Assembly (NCBI GenBank): GCA_033060915.1 | Contig: CM065397.1 | Location: 23,652,501 to 23,716,500, forward strand | Direction: 5' to 3' | Source of the DNA: Euryodendron excelsum | Lineage: Eukaryota; Streptophyta; Magnoliopsida; Ericales; Pentaphylacaceae | Length of the DNA stretch: 64,000 nucleotides | Shown here: positions 43,227 to 54,540 of the stretch, piece after piece | How the letters are laid out: each line of letters starts with the position of its first letter | Numbering within the stretch: position 1 is the first letter of the stretch | The notes under the pieces: generated by a model | What the model saw: only the letters and a program-made list of their open reading frames with translations | Database searches by the model: none | Told to the model about the DNA's origin: nothing | Made by a program: the position numbers and the translations under genes

Positions 43227-46200
43227 TGCTGCGCCCCGATTTTTCGCACTCGAACAAGACAAGTGAGAAAAACACAATGCTCTTTCATTAGAACTCATCC
43301 TCCTAAAAAGAATGAGTGCGACTAGGTTTCAATTAGAAATTGATTTTGAATAAGGGCTTTTGGAAAAGATTTGGAGTCGCCACCTAACTTGATTAAGGTG
43401 AGTTAGGTCACCTAAAACTAAGCACAACTCGAAGGTTACACTTAGGGTTTTTGAAAATGATTTTGAAAACTTCCTCAAAAGAGGAATTTTAAGAAAATAG
43501 ATTGTTTGGTAAGTTTTGAAAATATTTAAGCTCTTTTTTGAAAATAACTCAATTTTTTGTCCTTCGAAAACAGTGATCCTAAGTCCAGGGGTTGATTACG
43601 TGTAGGGAAGACGCACTAAGCCATCACCCTACCCCGCCTTTGCGTTACTTATATGTCTATTCACCCTAGGTTCACTCATCAGAGTCTTTGATTAATAAAT
43701 GTCCAAAACTGTCCACTTTAGAAAAGAATTTTGAAAAGATGTTTAACAAAATGCATGACATGCAAGTACAAGAAAAGACTTTGATTTTAAAATAAGATTT
43801 GAAAAGAAAGATTTGACTTTGAAAATAGATTTGAGAAAAGGCTTGATTTGATTTTGAAATGGATTTAAAAAGATTGGATTTGAAATTGGAAAGAAAGTTT
43901 TAGACATTGAAATTGAAGATTTGAAAATCGATTTAGAAATTAGAAACTTGAAATAAATCATGCGATTGGAAGTTTGAAAATAACTATGGAATTGGAAACT
44001 TAAGAAAGTTATGAAATTAGAAGTTTGAAAAAGGTTATGACCGCACCCATGAGGGGTTGCTTATGTATCCCTTTTTGGAAATCAGGTCAATCGTAGTTCG
44101 GACAAGAGTCCGATAGAAAATTTGATTTGAAAAGAGTTTGATTTGGAATTTGGATTTGAAGATTGAAAATTGAATTTTGATTTGAAATTGACTTTGAAGA
44201 TTTGAAAAGATTGGACTTTGATTTAAAATAGAACTTGGGGATTTGAATTAGACGTTAGAATTGACTTGAACTTTATTTGGAAACATAGAGTTTTGAAAAC
44301 ATCTTGACTTGAATTGACGTTTGAAAAACTATCTTGGTTTATAAAAGAATTTTTGGAGAAGAGTTATAAACTTCCTAACTGTAGGGTTAGGGTCGAACTA
44401 AGGTCTAGACATCCTAGGACTTAGGGTAATCTAGGGTTGAAGCATGTAATTGAATTGACTTGACTTGAACTTGAGAAGCTTGATTTTGAAAAGTTTGGTT
44501 TGGAAAACCTAGACTTAGGAAAGATAGGACTTAGGAAAGACTTGAGATTTAAGAAAGATTTGATTTGACTTGAAAAAGATTTAAAAAAGATTTGACTTGA
44601 ATGTTGGACTTAGAAGATTTGAAAAGTTGGAGTTTAAGAAAGATTGGATTTAGGAAAGTTTCAAAATAGGAAAGTTTTGTTTTAGGAAAATTTCATTTTA
44701 GGAAAATTTTGAATTAGGGAAGTTTAAAATGGGAAAGGTTTTGAAATTGGCAAGTTTTGAATTTAGAAAGTTTCAATTTAAGAATGTTTCGAATTTGGAA
44801 AGTTTCCTTATTAGGAAAGATTTGATTAGTTTTGAGAAGGATTTGTAATTTGGAAAGTTTTAGAATTAGGAAAAGTTTGGGTTAGGAAGACTGAGAAGCT
44901 TAAAGTTTAAAGAAAGATTTGGAAGTTTAAGTTTTGAAAACTTAAGATTTAGGAAGGTATGAGATTAAGAACGATTGAAATTAAGAAAGATTTGGATTAG
45001 GAAGGATTGGGATTAAGAAAGGTTGAAATTAGGAAAAGGTTTGGATTAGGAAGGATTTGATTTCTATTTCCTAAAATAAAAGATTGGATTTTATTTCTAA
45101 AAAGAGATGATTTGATTTTGTTTCCAAAAACGGAGGATTTGATTTAGTTTCCAAAAAGGAAGATTTGATTTAGTTTCCAAAAACAGAAGATTTGATTTAG
45201 TTTCCAAAAACGGAAGATTTGATTTGACATAGAATTGGAAAGGAGAAATTTTGAAAAACTTAGATTTGGAAAGCCATAGTTTGGTATAGGAAAAGTGATT
45301 TTGAAAATCTAAGATTTGACCTAGAAAATAGAGATTTTGGAAATCTATGTTTTGAGGAAAGATTTGAAATCATATTTTAGGAGAGAAAATTAGGGTTTCC
45401 TAACCATGTCTCTAGGGTTTGACTTGAACTCCAAAAAAAAAAAGAATTTTGGAAAATAAATCTTTTTGGAAAGAGAGATTTTTTAGGAAAGATATTTTTG
45501 AAAAGTAAATTTGAAGAGAGTTTTGGAAAGGAGATTTGTAAAGAGATTTTGAAGAGGGTTTAGAAAACAATGTTGGAAAGAGGATTTGAATGTGAACGTT
45601 TACAAATCTCTAAAAATATCCCGCTTTCATAAAACGACTCTAACCATGGAGGGATTAGAACTATTCTAGGATTATGGTTTTGAAAACAATAAAAATTTGA
45701 AAATATGGACCATGAAAGTCACTTTAAATGTAACACTTTCCGAAGCAACCCTAACCATGGAAAGGCTGGAATCACCTTAGGATTATGATTTTGAAAATAA
45801 GTTTGAAAAAAGAAGATTTAATGCCAGTTTTGAAAATGATTTTCGATGCAAGTTTTGGAGAGATGCATGATCATGATATGCATAATGCAAGTTGGAATCG
45901 TGAACATACAAGGTTAAAGGCTTCACCACATAATCAAGGGGGCTGAACCCACATGATCTCCTGTTAGACTAAGAGAAAGCCCCCGACACAGTGACTTTCA
46001 ATAGTCTAATCCTATACATGAACCGGGGAGTACCTTGTTTAAAGCATGCGAGAAAGGGGGGTAGAAGATGAGGATTAAAATAAAAGAAAACTCAAGTGGG
46101 TTAGGAGAGAGAAAAGAAAAGAGGGAATTGCGTAAACGTAAATAGGAAGCCTACCTTATGTCTTCTTTGTTTTGCTTGCTACACTTGCTTTGCTTTGCTT

Positions 46201-48130
46201 TACTTGATCCTTGAGAGCTTCCAAGTTGCAGCACTTAGAGTCTTTAATGGAGGCTTTGGAGGCTTGTGTATGAGTGCATAAAGTGTATGGATGTTAGAGT
46301 TAAGTGTATAGGAGCTAGGGTTTTGTATATGGAGGCTAGGGTTTGGAGAACCTAAAGAGAGCTAAGGTTTGGAGGGGCTTCGAGCTCTGTATATTAAACA
46401 ATAGAGTTTTTGGACTGTGTTTGCAAACCCTTTTCAAATTGGAGGAGGTTTTGTATTTATAGACAGAAGAGTGAACTGGCACTTGCTATAGTGGCGCCAG
46501 GCCAAAAATCCCACTAACAGCCCTAGGAGTGGCGCCAGCCATTTTTTTGGCTTGGCACCACTACAGCTATTTAGGAAATGTTTAAGTTCGGCAAGCAACA
46601 TATCTTCAGAAGATTTGGGCGCCTGTATTAGTGACTACCATGCAATTTTTAGCCTGGCTTCACTAGGAATGACTCCGGAAAGTTTGAGAATGATTTAAAG
46701 GGCCGGGAATAACCCGAAGGGTCGAAAAGGGACAGGAACCCTTAGAATAGTGTTTCAGGGGTAGTAGACTTGAAAAATAATGTCAGGATATGTTGGAAGG
46801 GTTGACCGAGCCATTAGGGGCAAAACAATCAATTAGGTTGGAAAGCTGCTGGGATGTACTTGGAATGTCCCGGAAGAAAGCTTGAGGCTTGGAAACATTA
46901 GCTAAAATGTTCTAGGAGGTTGTCGGTTTGATACCCAGAGCCAGCGTGGTTGGAAAAGGCGACCGGCCCACTAGGGGCAAAACGGTCATTTTGCGTTAAG
47001 CTTGTTGGAATTGATTCGGGATTATCTGAAAATGCATCAGAAGGCCAGGGATACTATCAGAAGCATCCCTAAGAGATTACCGGTTTGATACCCAAACCCG
47101 GTGTGGTTCCCCGGGCACTCGGCTATCTAGCGACAAAATGGTCATTTTGACCGGAGGGTCTCAGAAGCCTGAAACCGATTGGAAGGCACCTAATCATGCC
47201 GAATTGTCCATAGAACAATCTTGGAAAGATGGACTTACTACTTTGAGGACTTAAATACTTTCTCAAAAAAGCGTGCCAAAAAGCCCTAAGTGGCAGTTTG
47301 GTTATTTTTCAACGGAGTGGGCAAGCAGGCACTGGTGTTGACCTGGGTTTTAGTGTTTCCATCACTTTGACGGTTTGTGACAAGCTGGTTTCCAAAGGTA
47401 TCCCATCTTTTGGTAAACTTGTCATGACTAAGAGGAGAGTTCGGTCACGTGACATAAGGGGTTTATTGGCAATTCCCTATATTGACCTGTTTGCGAGTGT
47501 TTCCGCCACTCTGACGGTTGTGAAGTTTGCGAGTACTTCCATTACTCTAATGGTTCACGATCATTTTAGAGACTGCCTAATCTCGGAAAGCTTCTAAGTG
47601 GACTTATCTCCTGAGGAATCAACTTTCTTGGAAGATGTGCTGAATAACGAATATTTCTTCATTGGCGGGCTAGCAAGTGCCAAAGGTGGAACGTTCTACC
47701 ATCTCGAGCACTTGGGGTCTCGTCCTAGTCGAAGGGTTTAAAGAGACTTACCGTTTCAAAGAATTTTCTTAGAAAATGTGCCAAATTGGATGGTCTTACC
47801 ATCTGAGGGATCAACTTTCTTGAAAGACATACCAAACTTGATTTGAACTGGAACTGGACTGGAATTGGACTGGAATTGGATTTTGATTCTGGAATTAAGA
47901 TTGCATTAGGGACTTACCATCTTCGAGAAGACATGCCCACAGGAATTGGACCGAACAATGCCCCAAGGGCATTTTGGTCATCTCGCCCATGGCTCAATTG
48001 GCCCACGAAGCAATTAATGAACTGGATTATGTTTGGAAAGTTGGTTTGAACTGGAATATGTCTATATTGACTTGAACTCAAGTCTGGACAGACTAGAGGC
48101 TGCCAAGCTGGCAAAAATGGGGTGCTTACA
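43227..48130 (-). mobile_element. Ogre-like solo LTR, 4.9 kb
   Basis: Sense strand minus: TGTAAGCACCCCATTTTTGC from 48130 to AAATCGGGGCGCAGCA at 43227. Flanked by ATTCC and ATCCC (one mismatch), a 5-bp target duplication. It shares both ends and internal blocks with 33794-40316, for example the GTCGCCACCTAACTTGAT text near 43376. The TATA box is at 46463-46453, with GGCGCC words at 46493 and 46531. No internal region is present, so a full element was reduced to one LTR. Confidence 0.85.
43430..45850 (+). repeat. Long purine-skewed stretch with a tandem unit of about 30 bp
   Basis: For about 2.4 kb the plus strand is dominated by A and G, in words such as GGAAAGATTTGATTTAGG. At about 45060-45230 a unit of the form GATTTGATTTAGTTTCCAAA plus AACGGAA repeats about five times. 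On the LTR sense strand this is a long pyrimidine-rich region. The same skew is seen in the other Ogre-like LTR at about 34330-35150. Confidence 0.75.
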
Positions 48131-49251
48131 ATCCCAAGCGTAGGATGGTGAAACAGTATAACCCGATGAAGTCCGAGGTCGAGTCCTCAGGAAAATTTGA
48201 CAATATTATGAAAAAGGTGTTTCACTCCTCTTAGAAAGCACAAAACTATAGAATTACTTCTAAAAAGAAACAACAAATCTTTACCTCAAAGGTGGTTTAT
48301 TTATTCTATACTAAACTATGAAAATTGTTTATTGATTAAAGAAAAGTCTCAGGACCAATTGTTCTAATCAATTGCTTCTCTCGAAATTCCTATAAAGGTT
48401 TTTGATAACTCAAATCATTGACTGCGTCGTAAGTCTTTGATTCAGAAGATTTAATAATAAAAATATTTATTCTTTAATAATCAAATCTAGAACAAATCAG
48501 GTTTAAAATCAAAGATACATACCATCAACTTGTGCAATAAGTATACCAAACTAGAGTTTGTGCAAAATATTACCAACCATAATCAAACATCTAGGTTTTC
48601 ATAAATATCTTCGGTTTTGATCCTAGAGAATTAAGAAGAAGAATATTTAACATTGAACATCAATTTACGTCCATTGTTTATCTGAGATCTCCAATTAATC
48701 TTTACAATTAAACCCAAGATGGGATTTAGCTACTCAACTCTATGATAGATACGCAAATATATATTGAAAGACTGAATTCTGATTATAGGACTTGAAGAAT
48801 TTTGCATAAACTATGTAGAAAGACTAGAAAACTATCTCTGAAGCTACTACTAAAATATAAAGTTTGTATATAAAATTGCTAACCCTAAACTAGAAGTCAA
48901 TCCATGCTTTTATAAACTTCTAAAATTTGCAGATTTATGCGAAGTGTTCGAATGCACTAACCACCATTTAAATGCATCATTCGAACAGCCATCTGATGCC
49001 TTTCTGACCTGATTATGATGGGATATCAAGCCTCAGTATTTTCTGACGTTGGACTACCGTTTGACACACCGTTCGAATAGTTATTTACAATTTCGTTGGA
49101 ATATGTCCTTTTCACATGGGAATCCTATTTACACCAAACAAACTAAGTTAGTGATAAATTAGGATTAAAACAACATAAATTAACCTACTCTAAGTCTAAC
49201 AATAAACTAATTAAAGCATGTAGATTGCACCTTTAGAGCGCAATCACTCTG

Positions 49252-49692
49252 TACTATTTACTTAATGGTGGTATTACTTTGCATGTGGAGATTGTTGGTT
49301 CGATTGGAATTGAATTAAATTATTAGGATCGGTGGAGAAAACTTTATTGTGGAGATTGGAGGTTTGGAAGGACACTGTCAAAAAGAATTATGGATTTTGT
49401 GTTGTTGAGATGCAGATAGTCTCTTATGTGTTCATTGCATTTGTATGTCACATTACATTACAGACATTCATCAATGTCTACTAAGAATCTTCCTCTCAAC
49501 TGTCTTACTCCATCCCCCACTAGAACTCCTTCGACAGGTTTGCTGCATTGTCCATTGATAGTTGACATTAATGACGGGGTTGACCTTCCAAGTTTGAACC
49601 CTAATTTCATTCCGGCACCACCACTAGATCCGAATGAGAGAGGGAGTAACCATGACAACATGGGTACTGCCAATCATGAATGTTAGTTAGAT
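49252..49692 (+). pseudogene. Leader and gag N-terminus of Athila element C
   Basis: Continuation of 26374-26632 after removal of Athila A. A plus-strand frame (49426-49686) includes DINDGVDLPSLNPNFIPAPP and NERGSNHDN, which recalls the N-terminal Gag text of Athila A (NINDGVVPPRLNSNDDPNK). The true start may be the ATG at about 49471. It stops at 49686, and LTR B in opposite orientation begins 6 bp later, so only the Gag N-terminus remains. Confidence 0.45.
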
Positions 49693-52244
49693 CAAAATTT
49701 GACTTACACTAAATTGTGTTGAAGAATAATCTTTAGTGCAGGATGGAGAAACAGTATAACTTGGTGAGTCTGTGGTCGAGTTTAGATGGAAATTTGAGAT
49801 TATAGCTCAGACTAACACAAACCTCTCGGATATCACAAGACTTTTGAATTGTTTCTAAAAAGAAACCAAAAATTAATTTTTTGGAAAGAGTTTGTTTAAT
49901 TAAACTAATATATTTGAAAATAATTTGATTTCTATAAAAGAAAAGTCTCAAAACCAATTGTTCCAATCAATTGCTTTACTCGAAATTCTAATTGAGGTTT
50001 TTGATAACTAAAATCAACGACTACATCACGACTCTTTGATTCAGAAAATTTAGCAATAAAAATATGAATTCTCTAATAACCAACCCTAAATTTGTAATCA
50101 AGTTAAAGTCATAGATTCATACCATCGATTTGTGCAATATCTATACTAAACTAGGGTTTGTCCATAAATATTACCAAACTTAGTAAAAAAATCTAAGTTT
50201 TCATAAATATTCAGAATTTGATCACCAAGAATTGAGAAGAAGAAGAAGATGAAACATTGAAACCCTAATTACCTTCATTATTCTTTCTAGATCTTTAATC
50301 GATCTTCACAATTGATCCCAAGATATAAATTAACTACTCAATGCCATTATAGATACACAAATATATATTGAAATTGAATGGAAACTAATTGAATCTGATT
50401 ACAAAATATTGAAGAACTATCAAAACTATGAGTAAACTACTTTCTTTCTCTATAAAGCTGCTAAGAAAAACCTAGAATTCATAAAACTAACAAACCCCCT
50501 AAAACATGCTTCAATCTTGACTTTTATAAAAGTGAAAATTGCAGATTCCAGTACCGCATTCGAAATGCTTAATGACCTGTTCGATCGCACATTCAAACAC
50601 CCATCTAATTCACTTCGATCGCCATGTTCAAGCCTAAAAAATTTCTAAAACCCATCGAACCTGATTCAATTGGGCTTTCATGCTCTTTGAATTTTTTAAC
50701 GCCTACAGACCCGTTTGAACATTCTGTCATACTGTTTGAACGCCTTTCCCTCATGTTCGAACTCTTTTAGTATTGTGATTACACTATTAAAGTGTAATTC
50801 CTTAGCTTCAATTTGTACTTTGTTAACCTTAGAATAATGTTATATTTATGTTTTTAGTCTAATAAAGTTTATTGGGATGTTTTGTAGGGTTTTGGAGTGA
50901 ATTGGAGCATCCAGGAGTGTTTGGGAGCATTTGAAAGAGAAATCGGGACAAAGAAGCAAAATTGGCCAAACTTCACAAGCATGTCCGGACACATGTCTGG
51001 AGACCCCAGAGTGATATATGTCCAGACACTTTGGGAAACTTCAGAGGCTTAAATTAAGAACAAAGTCAAGAAGTCCAGACACGTGTCCGGACACCTTTAG
51101 GAATGTGACAATGTCCCGACACATGTTCGCACACTCTGGACAACTTCTGCAACCCTCCGAAGCTTAAGCAGAGAGTCCGAACATCTGTTCGGACAACCCT
51201 AGGAATTGATACAGTGTCCGGACACCCTACGGAGCTCCAATTTTTTTTGTGTAATTTTAAACCTATAAATACTTCCTTGTAAACCCTAATTCAAGGGGCT
51301 GAGTTTTAGAATTTATTCTTAGACTGAGAAATACTAGAGAGCTTTGATATTGTCTTCTTTCATTAGATTAATAATTTTCTTCCATTTGATTCCTTTTTTT
51401 TAATACAAACTTTAGATTTCATTATGTCTTTGAGTAGCTAATCATCTTTCTTGGCAAGGAACGTGAAGATTGTTCGAAAATTGATTGTTTAACAAGGTAT
51501 TTCAATGGGCTTTGTCGTTTCATCTTTTAAACATTGAATCTTTCTTTTCTTCATTCCTTTCTATTCGAAATCAAGGGTTTATGATCAAATCTTTGAGTAT
51601 TCATGTGCAACGTTGATTTCGTATGAGCATTGCTTAGATCCCTGACATGAACACTTTGAAACTAATTTCTAAAAACACTAAATAAAGTTGAGATAGATTC
51701 TAAATTGGTTTTAACCGCAAAATCTTCCGATTCAATGACATAAGTTGTTGTTATTGAATTGAGTTACAAACAAATACCTCGAAAAATTATCGTTATACCG
51801 GACAATTGAATCATTCTTAGCCAAGATCTTCTTTTACTTAGTAAAACCCTTATTTTTATTTAATCATTAGATAAACAATCTCTTCAAAGCAAATCATTCT
51901 TATTTCTTATTTTTGAGGTTATTCTTTGAGTTTTTGTTCATTCAAAGAGAGTTTCCTTTGGACACCAACCGTCTTCCTTATGGATCGACCTCGGACTCCT
52001 CCGAGTATTACTATATCGCGGCCATGCAATTGCGGATCATATCACACTTTCTGGAAGCAACCATATCGTTCAAACGCTTATGCACTTTTTGGTCCAAATT
52101 TGTTCTTTTTCATCCAAGATTCCTATTTACAAAAACTATACTGAGTTAGAAATAAATTAGGACTAAAACTACATAAATACTCCTACTCTAGATCTCACAA
52201 AGAACTAGTTAAGGCATAATGATTGCACTTTCAGAGTATAATTA
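49693..52244 (-). repeat. Athila-type LTR B, minus orientation, split by LTR D
   Basis: Parts 49693-50773 and about 52050-52244 join into one LTR similar to A and C. The TATA box is TTTATAAAAG at about 50531-50523, with TTCGAA-type words at 50559-50765. It is followed on the plus strand by TTCCCCCCAAC, the complement of a polypurine tract, and by 3' internal text shared with Athila A (52245-52690), so it is the 3' LTR of a truncated minus-strand element. Confidence 0.75.
50774..52050 (+). mobile_element. Solo LTR D of an Athila/Tat-like element
   Basis: It starts TGTGATTACACTATTAAAG at 50774 and interrupts LTR B. Its right end is uncertain (between 52042 and about 52060) and no clean duplication was found. 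It contains a cluster of GTCCGGAC-like words at 50990-51222 and a TATA box CCTATAAATAC at 51262-51272. Near its 3' end, GGATCGACCTCGGACTCC resembles the U5 text of Athila LTRs. Confidence 0.65.
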
Positions 52245-52690
52245 TTCCCCCCAACTACCTTTCTGCCAATCCTTAGTAAAATACTAAAAACTTAAAAGGT
52301 AATCTCCACTTTTGTAAGAGTCACGAGTGCATTTAGTTTATACACCAAACCATTAAACCCCTAGTTTACCCCTAGTAAACGAGGGGTGTCTCATGGGGGT
52401 TTTTAGTGATGGCACCTACAAACATCAATTCTTGTCATGCATTCAATGATAATAAGAGTAATTGAAGCATATAAAAACTTCCTCAAAATAATTCTCAATT
52501 TACTCTATATTTCAAATCATGCAAGGTTAAGGTATAAAACATATAAGAAAGATTCACATAAGAATGTACTATCAATGCAATATAACTCGAATGTCTCATA
52601 CTTATACAATCATATCCTTTATGCTTCGATCCAAATCTCACCAGTTATACACTTGCAAAGAAATGACCCAATGCATATAAATGCACCATA
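52245..52690 (-). other. 3' internal remnant of Athila element B
   Basis: Non-coding sequence similar to 27766-28160 downstream of the Athila A polypurine tract. It ends abruptly near 52690, where Tekay coding sequence begins. Confidence 0.65.
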
Positions 52691-53250
52691 GACTCAGGTG
52701 CATGTATATGCTATGACCCAATGGGATGCTCAAGTGACGCCTACGGTAGTAATAGATATGATATATGTGGCTGATAAGGATGCTTACGTATTGTTAGATC
52801 CTGGATCTATGCACTCTTTCGTTTCCATTTCATTTAGTGAGCATCTATATAAACCATAGATATCTATGGCACAACATTTACTTGTTTCTACATTAGTGGA
52901 GGACGTGGTGTTAGTAGAAGTAGTATATAAGGATTGTGTGTTGAAGAATAGGGAGAAAGAGTTGAATGTGAATTTAACTCCTTTGACAATCCATGACTCT
53001 AACTTCATACTGGGTATAGATTGGCTATCATTTTATCATGCTTCTATTGATTATTTCAAGAAGGAAGTTATTTTTCAAATACCAAATGAATCAAAATTTA
53101 AATTCCAAGGTGAGCAGAATGTGGTTCCTACCTGTCTAATATCATCTTTAGAAGCTTCAAAATTATTACAGAAGGGGTGTGAGGGATATTTGGCCCATAT
53201 GATTGATACAACCAAATCAGAATTAAAGTTCTTAAACATTCTTATGGTAT
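52690..53250 (+). pseudogene. Protease region of a 5'-truncated Tekay chromovirus
   Basis: Plus strand. YVLLDPGSMHSFVSISF corresponds to the retropepsin active site of Tekay/Del elements, where DSG is usual; here the middle residue is Pro. TIHDSNFILGIDWLSFYHAS follows, a standard block of this lineage. A stop separates the two near 52859. The element's 5' LTR and gag are missing, because the sequence joins the Athila B remnant at about 52690. Confidence 0.8.
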
Positions 53251-54540
53251 GAGACTTTATGGATGTATTTCCAGATGAGCTACCAGGGATTGTGCTTGAT
53301 AAGGAGGTGGAGTTTTATATTAAGTTGTTTTCGGGAACTACTTCAATCTTTATTACACCTTATAAAATGGCACCATTAGAGTTGAAAAAATTAAAAATTC
53401 AGTTACAAGACTTGATGGACCGAGGGTTTATTTAACCGAATGTCTCACAGTGGGGAGCTCCTATCTTATTTGTGAATAAGAAATATGGAACAATGAGATT
53501 ATGTATAGATTACGGGCAATTGAATCAAGTTACGGTGAAGAACAAGTATCCTTTACCATATATTGATGATTTGTTTGATTAATTGCAAGGAGCCAATGTG
53601 TTTTCAGAGATTGATTTTGAGATTTGGTTATCATCAATTGAAGCTTCAAGACAATGATGTTTCAAAAACTGCTTTCTGAATACGGTATGGACACTGTGTG
53701 TTCTTAGTGATGCCGTTTGGAGTAAGTAATGCTCCGAATATTTTCACAAACTTGATGAATCGGGTATTTTAGCCATTTTTTGATTCATTTATTATTGTAT
53801 TCATTGATGACATACTAGTGTATTCACACTGTAAGGAAAAACATAAAGAGTACTTAAAGCTTGTGGGGTTAGCAAAATATTACAAACGATTCATTCAAGA
53901 ATTCTCATCTATCATTGTACCATTAATTAGATTGACTCATAAGGATGTAAAATTTGAGTGGTCGGATGATTGTGTAAGTAACTTCCAATAATTAAAGGTG
54001 AAATTGACTACAGCTCCAGTGTTGACTATTCCTTCATGGAAAGGAGACTTTATAATTTATAGTGATGCTTCTCATCAAGGTCTCGAATGCATTTTAATAC
54101 AAAGAGGCATAGTTGTAGCATATGCTTCTAGACAGTTAAAGACTCACAAGAGGAATTATCCTATTCATGATTTGGAGCTAGCAGTAGTGGTGTTTGCTTT
54201 GAAATTATGGAGACACTATCTATATGGTGAGCCTTATGAAATATTCACAGATCATCAAAATTTGAAGTATTTATTTACCTAAAGAGATTTGAATGCGAGG
54301 CAGCGGTGATGGATGAAATTGATTAAATATTATGAATGTACTATCCATTATCATCCTGGAAGAGCTAATGTTGTAGCTAATGCTTTAAGTCAAAAATCTT
54401 CAGGGAGGTTAACATGTATGAGATGTTACCAAGCAGAGTTGTTTGCAAAATTGACTTCTTTTAGAGTAGAATTTGAAATGAAGGAAGTTAATGCTTTGAT
54501 AGCACAGTTTTAGGTAAGACTGTTGATGCTTGATTAAATT
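53251..54540 (+). pseudogene. Reverse transcriptase and RNase H of the Tekay element
   Basis: Blocks include [36 protein letters not shown] and the catalytic VFIDDILVYSH with both Asp. RNase H shows [40 protein letters not shown] and [14 protein letters not shown]. Stops are frequent. Between YSHCKEKHKEYLK and LAKYYKRFIQEF (about 53830-53885) the region that normally spans some 70-80 residues is missing, an internal deletion in the RT thumb. It is non-functional. Confidence 0.85.

Larger units (their letters stand above)
26638..49246 (-). mobile_element. Full-length Athila-lineage LTR retrotransposon A (minus strand) with nested insertions
   Basis: Target duplication CTCTG at both ends. Reading the minus strand from 49246 downward: 5' LTR, PBS, gag, protease, reverse transcriptase/RNase H, integrase, an extra ORF after pol, polypurine tract, 3' LTR. 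The RT and integrase text is Athila-like (FVDDFFVCGD, GIDFMGHFPSSFG). The interior is interrupted by an Ogre-like piece (33794 to about 40660) and the 5' LTR by an Ogre-like solo LTR (43227-48130). Without insertions the element would be about 11 kb. All coding parts are degraded. Confidence 0.88.
43180..49246 (-). repeat. 5' LTR of Athila A, split by an Ogre-like solo LTR
   Basis: Pieces are 43180-43226 and 48131-49246, about 1160 bp in total, co-linear with the 3' LTR 26638-27762. The TATA box lies near 48909-48917 and TTCGAA-type words at about 48955-49079. It ends at 49246, followed by target duplication CTCTG. Confidence 0.85.

Noticed and set aside
47298..47597. Plus-strand frame of 99 codons with repeated SITLTV-like text
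   Set aside because: Arises from short repeats in the LTR; not conserved as a protein in the related LTR.
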